Source: Nitriliruptoraceae bacterium
GTDB taxonomy: Bacteria > Actinomycetota > Nitriliruptoria > Nitriliruptorales > Nitriliruptoraceae
Direction of reading: 5' to 3'
NCBI GenBank assembly: GCA_007131525.1
Contig: SLQK01000176.1
Location: 1-5,189, forward strand
DNA: 5,189 nucleotides
Shown here: positions 1 to 5,189 of the stretch, one piece after another
Numbering within the stretch: the first letter of the stretch is position 1
Layout: every line of letters begins with the position of its first letter
Program-made: the position numbers and the translations under genes
Notes under the pieces: model-generated
Told to the model about the DNA's origin: nothing
Seen by the model: only the letters and a program-made list of their open reading frames with translations
The model's database searches: none

Positions 1-906
1 CACGCCGATGAGGCCGCCGTACTCGTCGATCACGAGGGCCAGATGGTCGCGGCGTTCGAGGAACTGCTGCAGCAGATCGTCGGCCCGGGCGATCCAGGGG
101 ACCGCGGCGACGGTCCGGACGTGGTCGCCCACCGTGCTGTCGCCGTCGTCGAGGAGCGCGGCCATCAGGTCGGTCTTGTGGGCGACCCCTTCGGCCTGGT
201 CGAGGTCGCCCGGGGCCACGACGATGCGGGTGTGGGGCGAGGCGAGGATCTCGTCGCGGGCATCGGCCAGCGTCCGATCCGCGTCCAGCCAGGTCAGCGC
301 GGTCCGGGGGGTCATCAGCTCCCGGGCGGTCCGGTCGTTGAGCTGGAACACCCGCTGGATCATCTCCATCTCGTCGTCCTCGATCACCCCCTCGGACCGA
401 CCGATGCGGGCCAGGATCCGGATCTCCGCCTCGCTGATCGACGGTGACCGCTCGCCCTTGGTCAACGGGCGCATCAGCACCTCGAACACCACCACCAGCG
501 GGGTGAGCAGCTTGGTCAACCACTTCACGGGGATCGCGACCGCCAGCGAGACCCGCTCGGCGTAGCGCTCACCGAGGGTCTTGGGCATGATCTCCGCGAA
601 CAGGATCACCAGGAAGGTCAGCACCCCGGAGACCACCCCGACCCAGGCCTCCCCGAACTCCGCCGCCGCGATCGTGCCCACCGCGATGCTGCCGACGATG
701 TTGAAGATGTTGTTGAGCACGACGATCGCGGAGATCGGCCGGGCGATCCGCTGCTTGATGCCGTGCAGCGCCCGGGCGGACCGTCCACCCTCCTCGGCCA
801 GCTGCCGGGCCCGGATGTCGGGGACCGACAGCAGCGCCGTCTCGGTGCCGGAGCACATGCCGGAACCGACCAGGACGACGAGGATCGCGACGACGAGGGT
901 GACCAT
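1..906 (-). CDS. CNNM/CorC-family (DUF21-CBS) membrane protein, 3' end cut by window
   Basis: Reading the minus strand from the ATG at 906 gives 302 open codons that run off the left edge. Residues 1-150 look like a DUF21 (CNNM) membrane domain: a hydrophobic start, the CSGTETALLS segment (18-27), the Asn pair in VLNNIFNIVG (63-72), and the hallmark AEIMPKTLGERYAE (104-117). Residues 171-201 carry the family's conserved bridge into the CBS pair (SEGVIEDDEMEMIQ, then RELMTPR). A first CBS domain spans about 197-255. A second starts near 261 and is cut just after VIDEYGGLIGV, so its end and any C-terminal CorC/HlyC domain lie outside. Family members are linked to Mg2+/cation efflux or tolerance, and older annotations call them haemolysin-like. 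The ATG is preferred because the protein then begins directly with the first membrane helix. Its ribosome-binding site is weak. It follows the cotransporter gene on the same strand after 95 nt, so co-transcription is possible. Family assignment is secure; the transported ion is inferred. Confidence 0.9.
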   Translation of the reverse strand, partial: MVTLVVAILVVLVGSGMCSGTETALLSVPDIRARQLAEEGGRSARALHGIKQRIARPISAIVVLNNIFNIVGSIAVGTIAAAEFGEAWVGVVSGVLTFLVILFAEIMPKTLGERYAERVSLAVAIPVKWLTKLLTPLVVVFEVLMRPLTKGERSPSISEAEIRILARIGRSEGVIEDDEMEMIQRVFQLNDRTARELMTPRTALTWLDADRTLADARDEILASPHTRIVVAPGDLDQAEGVAHKTDLMAALLDDGDSTVGDHVRTVAAVPWIARADDLLQQFLERRDHLALVIDEYGGLIGV

Positions 907-935
907 CGCCCGAGTCTGCCACAGCGCATCCCTGC

Positions 936-951
936 CGCCGGCGAGCCGGCG
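936..951. repeat. GC-rich inverted repeat in the gap between the cotransporter and CNNM genes
   Basis: CGCCGGC and GCCGGCG face each other across two bases, so about six base pairs with a tetraloop could form. It lies about 50 nt past the cotransporter stop and 30 nt before the CNNM start. There is no T-run on either side, so it is not a standard intrinsic terminator. At this GC content such short repeats arise easily. It may attenuate transcription or mean nothing. The rest of the 907-1001 gap shows no clear promoter. Confidence 0.3.
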
Positions 952-1001
952 ACGGGCGCGGGAGGAGGGTGGCAGGACGGTGAGAGCCCGCCGCCACCTC
1001 G

Positions 1002-2684
1002 CTACCCGTCGGCGGGCACGGTCCGGGCGATGCGCTTGGCGAAGGTGTACAGCCGGCGCAGCTGCTCGATGGTCTCCTGGCCCCGGGAGTAGGCCGCGAC
1101 CCGCTGGGGTGCGTCGGCCGTGATGCGCGTGGCGTGATGGTGCGCCGCGACCGACAGCAGCTCGTTGACCTCGGGCTTGGCGTCAAGGACCGATCGCGCG
1201 AGCGCCGGGTCCTTGTCGTTGAAGGCGGTCAGGGCGTCACCGAGCAGCGCCAGCATCTTCTCGTGGAAGTCGCCGACCACCGTCATCGTCTCGTCGCTGA
1301 CCGGGACTCCCTCCTCGATCCGGCGCAGCCCGATCCGGACGAACTCGTGCTTGACGATATCGCCGACGAGCTCGAGGTGGCTGGTGACCTCCATCAGGGC
1401 GAGGAGCTCGTCACCCTGCGCTTCGGTGAGGGGGTCGTTGTCGATCCGGCGCAGGTAGGTCAGGATCGCGTTGTGGAGGTCGTCGATCTCATCGTCGGCG
1501 TCGGCCAGCCCGGTCAAGGTCGCGGTGTCGCCGGTCAGCACCGTCGGCATCACCCGTTCGACCTGGGCCAGGACACGGCGCCCGAGCCGGCCGATCTCCT
1601 TGCGGGCCAGCTCGAGCGCGATGCCCGGGGCGTGGAGCACGCCCTCGTCGAGGTACTTGGGTTCGACCCCGATCTCCGAGGCCCGCAGCGGCACCAGGCG
1701 CTCGACCAGCGCGGCCAGCTGGCGGGTGAAGGGCAGGAACAGTACGAGCATCCCGGCCTTGGCGATGGTGTAGGCGTTGGCGATCTGCCGGGGTGCCTCG
1801 GCCGCGAGGCGTTGCTGGCCGCTCAGCTGCTCGGCGCTCGGTGAGATGGTGGTGGCCAGCTGCGCGATGGGGTCGATCAGGAACAGCATGATCGTCACCC
1901 CGACCACGTTGAAGGTCACATGCACAAGCCCCGCGCGCAGCGCCACGGGCGGGCGGCCGATGGTGGCGAGCATCGTGGTGATGGCGGTGCCGAGCGACGC
2001 CCCGAGCGCGATGGCGATCCCGGTCTCCAGCGGCACGAGCCCCTGGCTGGCCATCACGATGATGATCCCGATGGTCGCCGACGAGGACTGGATCAGCGCC
2101 GTGAACCCGGCGCCGATCAGCACCCCCGGCAGCGGGCCGCGCTCGACGGACATCAGCTCGAGGAACGGTTCGTACTCCCGGAGCGGCGCCATCGCCCCCT
2201 GCATCACACCCATGCCGAGGAACAGGATCCCGAGCCCGGCGACGGCCGTCCCGAGCTGGCGGATCTGCTCCCGCCGGCCGACGAACTCCGCCAGCACACC
2301 CCCGGCGATCATCGCCAGCGAGTAGCTGACGATGTCGAAGGCGATGATCTGCGCCGTGATCGTGGTCCCGACGTTGGCCCCGATGATCACCCCGACCGAC
2401 TGCACCAGCGTCAGCAGGCCGGCGGACAGGAACCCGATCACCAGCACCATCGTCACGGTGGAGGACTGGATCGTCGCGGTGACGAGCATGCCGGTGGCGA
2501 CCCCGGTGAAGCGGTTGCCGGAGACGCGGCTGAGCACGGAGCTGAGCGAGGTGCCGGCGAGCCCTTTCAGCCCGGAGGTCACCCCGTTCATGCCGTGCAG
2601 GAACAGCGCCAGCCCGCCGGCGAACCCCATCAACATCAGCCCGGTCGGCAGGTCGCCGCCGCTCCCCGCCGTCAGCTCGTACAT
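1002..2684 (-). CDS. Na+/phosphate cotransporter family protein with PhoU-like C-terminal domain
   Basis: The 560-residue protein matches the bacterial NptA/YjbB-type Na/Pi cotransporter layout, predicted to move inorganic phosphate with Na+ across the cytoplasmic membrane. Two inverted-repeat transport halves are visible. The first has the QSS motif in TIQSSTVTM (71-79) followed by GANVGTT (102-108). The second has LIQSSSATIG (197-206) followed by GASLGTAITT (228-237). HVTFN (255-259) and AYTIAKAG (304-311) lie in the last membrane segments. From about 350 to 550 the sequence is helical, charged and soluble, resembling PhoU, as is usual for this family. Length is normal. The frame stays open upstream to a GTG at 2795, but that extension is only Arg/Gly/Ala-rich repeat translation. 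The ATG at 2684 (or the adjacent GTG at 2687) follows a strong purine-rich ribosome-binding site and begins the conserved domain. Some members work in phosphate efflux rather than uptake, so direction is not known. Confidence 0.93.
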   Translation of the reverse strand: MYELTAGSGGDLPTGLMLMGFAGGLALFLHGMNGVTSGLKGLAGTSLSSVLSRVSGNRFTGVATGMLVTATIQSSTVTMVLVIGFLSAGLLTLVQSVGVIIGANVGTTITAQIIAFDIVSYSLAMIAGGVLAEFVGRREQIRQLGTAVAGLGILFLGMGVMQGAMAPLREYEPFLELMSVERGPLPGVLIGAGFTALIQSSSATIGIIIVMASQGLVPLETGIAIALGASLGTAITTMLATIGRPPVALRAGLVHVTFNVVGVTIMLFLIDPIAQLATTISPSAEQLSGQQRLAAEAPRQIANAYTIAKAGMLVLFLPFTRQLAALVERLVPLRASEIGVEPKYLDEGVLHAPGIALELARKEIGRLGRRVLAQVERVMPTVLTGDTATLTGLADADDEIDDLHNAILTYLRRIDNDPLTEAQGDELLALMEVTSHLELVGDIVKHEFVRIGLRRIEEGVPVSDETMTVVGDFHEKMLALLGDALTAFNDKDPALARSVLDAKPEVNELLSVAAHHHATRITADAPQRVAAYSRGQETIEQLRRLYTFAKRIARTVPADG

Positions 2685-2694
2685 CACCGGTCGA

Positions 2695-2705
2695 CCCCTC
2701 CCTCC
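2695..2705 (-). promoter_or_regulatory. Ribosome-binding site that decides the cotransporter start
   Basis: On the minus strand this reads GGAGGGAGGGG. It ends 10 nt before the ATG at 2684 and 7 nt before the in-frame GTG at 2687, so either could be used. It supports a start here rather than at the GTG 37 codons upstream. Between it and the start lies the 8-bp palindrome GGTCGACC (2689-2696), which overlaps its last two bases. Confidence 0.7.
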
Positions 2706-2783
2706 GCCGGCTCTCCGGCTCTCCGCCGGCCCTCCGCCGGCCCTCCGCCGGTCGCCGCCGGCCTTCCGTCGGGTCTCTGCCGG
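2700..2783. repeat. Degenerate 11-bp tandem repeat array in the cotransporter leader
   Basis: About eight consecutive units follow the plus-strand consensus CCCTCCGCCGG: 2700-2710, 2711-2718 (8 nt, lacking CCG), 2719-2729, 2730-2740, 2741-2751, 2752-2761 (10 nt), 2762-2772 and 2773-2783. Units at 2700, 2730 and 2741 are identical. On the minus strand most copies contain a GGAGGG- or GGAGAG-like core, so the true ribosome-binding site is the last member of the array. The period is close to one DNA helical turn. It probably arose by replication slippage; any regulatory role is inference. Confidence 0.8.
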
Positions 2784-2932
2784 CCCGCGAGCCACCGCCC
2801 CGCGCCACCGGGATGCACCGTAGGCCGTGAGCCTGCCCCGCGGGTGCGATCGCGGTCACCTCGATGTCCGGCGTTCGGTCGGGACGGCGGGACCGATAGG
2901 GGATCGAGGCTGTTGCCGGGGAGCGGGGGAGG

Positions 2933-2949
2933 CTACGGTCGTACCGTAG
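2933..2949. promoter_or_regulatory. Perfect 7-3-7 inverted repeat, candidate operator
   Basis: CTACGGT-CGT-ACCGTAG is a perfect dyad about 45 nt before the lipoprotein start, overlapping both candidate -10 hexamers. The half-site ACCGTAGG at its right arm (2943-2950) recurs exactly at 2817-2824, 126 bp away and nearer the cotransporter gene. It is less GC-rich than its surroundings, which makes chance somewhat less likely. A binding site for a dimeric regulator is plausible but unproven, and the regulator cannot be named. Confidence 0.45.
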
Positions 2950-2982
2950 GTCACGCCGTGGTCAGGCCCGACCACCGATCGT

Positions 2983-2991
2983 GAGGGGGAG
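2983..2991 (+). promoter_or_regulatory. Ribosome-binding site of the LppM-like lipoprotein gene
   Basis: GAGGGGGAG, with its AGGGGG core 5 nt before the ATG at 2995, is a strong Shine-Dalgarno sequence. It supports this start, which also gives a complete lipoprotein signal peptide. Confidence 0.75.
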
Positions 2992-2994
2992 ACC

Positions 2995-4257
2995 ATGCGC
3001 CGCTCGACCGTCCTCGTGCTCGCCGCCGCCGCGCTGGTGATCGCAGCCTGCGAGATCCGGACCAACTACGACATGGTGATCGCGGACGACACCTCCGCGA
3101 CCCTGGCCTTCGAGATCGCCTACGACGCCGAGGCCGCGCAGCTGTTCGGGCCGGCTGAGGCCTTCCTCGAGGAGGAGATCGAGGCCGACCTCGCCTCGGA
3201 CATCGACGGGGTCACCCTGGTCTCCGCCGAGGCCGACAGCTCCGACCCGGAGAACCAGCGGGTCACCGCGGTGTTCGCGGCCCGCGACGGCGAGGCCTTC
3301 GACCGCCTGGTCGACGACCTGTTCCAGCGCTCGTCCTTCACCAGCGACGACGGCACCACGTGGACCCTGACGCTGCGCCCCGACACCGACGTGACCGAGG
3401 ACTTCGGCGACGAGTTCCCGCTCGAAGAGTTCGGCCTGGACTTCATCAGCGGTGAGGTCCGCATCGACCACGCTGGGTCGCAGGTGTCGATGACCGGCGG
3501 GACCGCAGAGGGCGGCAACGTCGTGGTCTGGGACCCCTACGGCCCCGACAGCCTCGAGGTGGTCATGGATCTCTCGGGGGCCAGCCCGCCGGCTGCTGAT
3601 GACGAGGCGGACGAACCGGCCGAGGAGCCCGAGGAGCCCGAGGAGCCGGTCGACGAGGTGGAGGAGCCGGCCGAGGAGGAGGAGCCGGCGGAGGAGCCCG
3701 AGGAAGAGGCTGCCGTCGCCGTCATCGACACCGAGGACGAGGGTGGCCTGTCCACCCTGCTCCTCGCGGCCATCATCGGTGGCGCGCTGCTCCTGCTGGC
3801 GTTGCTCCTGCTGCTGCTCCGTGGCCGAGGCAAGGAGCCGGAGGTCGCTGCTGCGGCGGCCGGTGCCGCACCTGGTGCGGGTGCTGCTGCCGGCGCGGGT
3901 GCTGCTGCCGGCACCTGGGAGCAGAGCCAGGCACCCACCCAGCAGTGGGATAGCACCCCGCCGGGCGCCGGCCAGTGGGACGAGACCCAGCAGCTCGGGC
4001 AACCGCCAGCGAGCGCGCCCCAGCCACCGGCGGGCGCGCCCCAGCCACCGGCGGGCGCGCCCCAGCCACCGGCGCAGCCCGAGGCCCCGCAGCCGGGGCC
4101 GGCACCACAGTCGCCCCCCGCGACACCGCCCGAGGCACCACCGTCCTCGCCGGCGCAGGCGCCGCAGACGCCGCCACCGTCCTCGCCAGCGCCACCCGAC
4201 GCAGGCCCGGACGAGCGGCCGCAGCCACCGAGCCCGCCGCCACCACCCGGTAGCTGA
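2995..4257 (+). CDS. LppM-like membrane lipoprotein with acidic linker, one TM helix and Pro-rich tail
   Basis: The 420-residue protein starts with a lipoprotein signal: MRR, a hydrophobic core, and lipobox IAAC with Cys19 as the lipidated residue. Residues 20-194 form a globular alternating-strand domain that resembles the LppM family by overall pattern (Cys followed by a short strand, mixed alpha/beta, then a membrane helix). This is a weak, unaligned match. Residues 202-239 are very acidic, with repeated EEPEEP. Residues 252-275 form a clear membrane helix, followed by RGRGK, so the positive-inside rule puts the rest in the cytoplasm. The tail has an Ala/Gly stretch (284-306), three Trp motifs (TWEQSQ, QQWDST, GQWDET; 307-333) and Pro/Gln/Ala repeats to the end. 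M. tuberculosis LppM also ends with a membrane helix but has only a short tail. The lipid-anchored domain probably sits outside the membrane. Its ligand and function here are unknown. It diverges from the cotransporter gene. Confidence 0.85.
   Translation: MRRSTVLVLAAAALVIAACEIRTNYDMVIADDTSATLAFEIAYDAEAAQLFGPAEAFLEEEIEADLASDIDGVTLVSAEADSSDPENQRVTAVFAARDGEAFDRLVDDLFQRSSFTSDDGTTWTLTLRPDTDVTEDFGDEFPLEEFGLDFISGEVRIDHAGSQVSMTGGTAEGGNVVVWDPYGPDSLEVVMDLSGASPPAADDEADEPAEEPEEPEEPVDEVEEPAEEEEPAEEPEEEAAVAVIDTEDEGGLSTLLLAAIIGGALLLLALLLLLLRGRGKEPEVAAAAAGAAPGAGAAAGAGAAAGTWEQSQAPTQQWDSTPPGAGQWDETQQLGQPPASAPQPPAGAPQPPAGAPQPPAQPEAPQPGPAPQSPPATPPEAPPSSPAQAPQTPPPSSPAPPDAGPDERPQPPSPPPPPGS
3877..3912 (+). repeat. 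Perfect 18-bp tandem duplication in the lipoprotein gene
   Basis: The unit GCGGGTGCTGCTGCCGGC occurs twice back to back (3877-3894 and 3895-3912) with no mismatch. It is a multiple of three, so the frame is kept, and it encodes a repeated Ala/Gly segment just after the membrane helix. The exact match suggests a recent duplication. Confidence 0.9.
4003..4074 (+). repeat. 21-bp in-frame tandem repeats encoding PPAGAPQ
   Basis: Two identical 21-bp units (4024-4044 and 4045-4065) encode PPAGAPQ. A diverged copy before them (4003-4023) encodes PPASAPQ, and a partial copy after them (4066-4074) encodes PPA. All stay in frame. The tail is likely disordered and its length may vary between strains by slippage. 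Confidence 0.9.
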
Positions 4258-4272
4258 CGGGCACGCCGCGCC

Positions 4273-4329
4273 CGCGACCTCCGGCCGACCTCACGACCTC
4301 CGGCCGGCCCCGCGACCTCTGGCCGCCCC
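4273..4329. repeat. Three 19-bp tandem repeats in the convergent spacer
   Basis: Units at 4273-4291, 4292-4310 and 4311-4329 share the core CGACCTCCGGCC (third unit: CGACCTCTGGCC). They fill most of the 77 nt between the stops of two convergent genes. CCGGCCG (4281-4287) can pair with CGGCCGG (4301-4307) across 13 nt, and similar pairing is possible between the later units. A bidirectional termination role is conceivable from position alone, but there is no T-run and no classical hairpin. Confidence 0.8.
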
Positions 4330-4334
4330 CGCGC

Positions 4335-5189
4335 TCAGCCGAGCGCATCCACGATGCCGGCCAGCATCGGCTCCAGCCCCCACTCCACCCCGGAGAAGGC
4401 ACCGCTGAAGCCGAGCCGGACCACGACCAGGTCCGCGGAGGGCACCACGACCACCTGCTGCCCCTCGTTGCCCGACGCCCAGTACGCATCGGCGGGGACG
4501 CTCGGCATCCGCAGCGACCCGTCGGGGCCCTCGTTCAGCCACCACTGGTAGCCGTAGGGGGTCTCGGTCGCGCCGGCCACGGGGGTCGTGGACGCCGCCA
4601 CCCAGCCCTCGGGCAGGAGCCGCTCGCCCGCCCACACCCCGTCGTCGAGGTAGAGCTGACCGAACCGCGCCCAGTCGCGGGCCGTCGCGTACAGGAACGA
4701 CGAGCACACCAGGCCGCCGGTCTGGTCCGGCTCGAGCACCGCGGTGGTCATGCCGAGCGGGGTGAACAGCACCTCGTGGGCCAGCTCCGCTCCCGCGCCG
4801 GTGGCCTCCTGCACCACGTCGCAGAGGATGTTGGTCGTCCCGGAGGCGTAGGACCACACCGCACCCGGTGGGTGCTCCAGGGGCTTGGCGGCACCGAAGG
4901 CGCCGACGTCGCCGGGCCGGAACAGCATCTGGGTCGCGTCGGTAGCCGGGTCGTACACCTCCTCGAACGCCAGGCCGCTGGTCATCGTCAGCAGGTACTC
5001 GAGGGTGATCTCGCGGCGGTCGTCGGCCTCCCAGCCGGGCCGTCGCACCGGTTCGTCCAGCGTGAGGACCCCCTCGCCGACGGCGTTGCCCACGAGCGCG
5101 CTGGCCACGGACTTGGCCATCGACCAGCCGAGCAGTGGGGTGTCGGCGTCGAAGCCGTCCCCGTACCGCTCAGCGATCAGCTGGCCGTC
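4335..5189 (-). CDS. Beta-lactamase-fold serine hydrolase (class C/esterase type), 5' end cut by window
   Basis: The minus-strand frame is open from the right edge to the TGA at 4335-4337, giving 284 residues without the N-terminus. Residues 23-26 are S-M-A-K, the SxxK motif in which Ser is the nucleophile and Lys the base. The ATG at 5120 is therefore the Met inside this motif and not a start. LLTMTSGL (66-73) is a family signature. WSYASGTTN (113-121) supplies the catalytic Tyr in Y-A-S. GYQWW (213-217) and GNEGQQ (240-245) match the C-terminal part, with GNEGQ in place of the K/H-T-G triad of true beta-lactamases. This resembles esterases and 6-aminohexanoate-dimer hydrolase relatives more than resistance enzymes. 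Substrate is unknown. Whether it has a signal peptide cannot be seen. It converges with the lipoprotein gene. Confidence 0.92.
   Translation of the reverse strand, partial: DGQLIAERYGDGFDADTPLLGWSMAKSVASALVGNAVGEGVLTLDEPVRRPGWEADDRREITLEYLLTMTSGLAFEEVYDPATDATQMLFRPGDVGAFGAAKPLEHPPGAVWSYASGTTNILCDVVQEATGAGAELAHEVLFTPLGMTTAVLEPDQTGGLVCSSFLYATARDWARFGQLYLDDGVWAGERLLPEGWVAASTTPVAGATETPYGYQWWLNEGPDGSLRMPSVPADAYWASGNEGQQVVVVPSADLVVVRLGFSGAFSGVEWGLEPMLAGIVDALG

Larger units (their letters stand above)
2784..2994. promoter_or_regulatory. Divergent intergenic region between the cotransporter and lipoprotein genes
   Basis: Together with the 11-bp repeat array, this makes a gap of about 310 nt between two divergent starts, so it must hold both promoters. 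No consensus -35/-10 pair stands out on either strand. For the plus strand, TTGCCG (2913-2918) and TACGGT (2934-2939), 15 bp apart, are the best weak candidate, with TACCGT (2942-2947) as an alternative -10. For the minus strand, TACGGT (2822-2817) is a possible -10 without a clear -35. Short open frames here are not credible genes: they lack homology-like character and ribosome-binding sites. Confidence 0.5.

Noticed and set aside
2685..2795. A 37-codon N-terminal extension of the cotransporter from a GTG at 2795
   Set aside because: It is Arg/Gly/Ala translation of the 11-bp repeat array, has no good ribosome-binding site, and the conserved domain begins at the ATG at 2684 behind a strong site.
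2846..2853. GCGATCGC octamer palindrome like the cyanobacterial HIP1 element
   Set aside because: A single copy in GC-rich DNA; nothing else in the window suggests a cyanobacterium.
2854..2864. GGTCACC resembling half of an actinobacterial PHO box upstream of the phosphate cotransporter
   Set aside because: A PHO box needs at least two 11-bp direct repeats, and the next 11 bases do not match. One heptamer is expected by chance.
1489..2984. Long open frames (354-456 codons) on both strands over the cotransporter gene and the intergenic region
   Set aside because: Their translations are dominated by Arg, Asp, Gly and His without domains or hydrophobic cores. They are shadows of the cotransporter gene.
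2962..4002. A 346-codon open frame antisense to the lipoprotein gene
   Set aside because: It is low-complexity Gly/Leu/Arg/Val sequence mirroring the real gene's third-position GC bias, with no recognisable domain. Long antisense frames are expected at this GC content.
4335..5189. Antibiotic-resistance beta-lactamase
   Set aside because: SxxK and Y-A-S fit the fold, but GNEGQ replaces the K/H-T-G triad, and the sequence looks like a general serine hydrolase or esterase.

Overview
The window is ordinary chromosomal DNA from a very GC-rich bacterium. GC-ending codons, GC-rich leaders and an LppM-like lipoprotein point to an actinobacterium, but the genus cannot be resolved from sequence alone. 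There are no RNA genes, insertion sequences, CRISPR arrays or phage genes. Four protein genes fill almost all of it, and both outer genes are cut by the window edges.

Layout. Bases 1-906 (minus strand, C-terminus missing) encode a CNNM/CorC-type membrane protein with a DUF21 domain and a CBS pair. Bases 1002-2684 (minus) encode a full-length Na+/phosphate cotransporter-like protein with a C-terminal PhoU-like domain. The two lie on the same strand 95 nt apart and may be co-transcribed. Bases 2685-2994 are a divergent intergenic region holding an array of about eight degenerate 11-bp repeats just upstream of the cotransporter, a perfect 7-3-7 inverted repeat near the opposite gene, and a good ribosome-binding site for each gene. 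Bases 2995-4257 (plus) encode a lipoprotein with an LppM-like N-terminal domain, an acidic linker, one membrane helix and a long Ala/Gly/Pro/Gln-rich tail. Bases 4258-4334 are a short convergent spacer built mostly of three 19-bp tandem repeats. Bases 4335-5189 (minus, N-terminus missing) encode a beta-lactamase-fold serine hydrolase.

How they fit together. The cotransporter and CNNM genes are both ion-transport-type membrane proteins, and the PhoU-like domain links the first to phosphate. The lipoprotein is divergent from them and could share regulation through the common intergenic region, but nothing in the sequence proves a joint function. The hydrolase is convergent and probably unrelated. 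I found no convincing new multi-gene system. The most notable points are the lipoprotein's dual-anchored, repeat-tailed architecture and the repeat/palindrome structure of the divergent promoter region.
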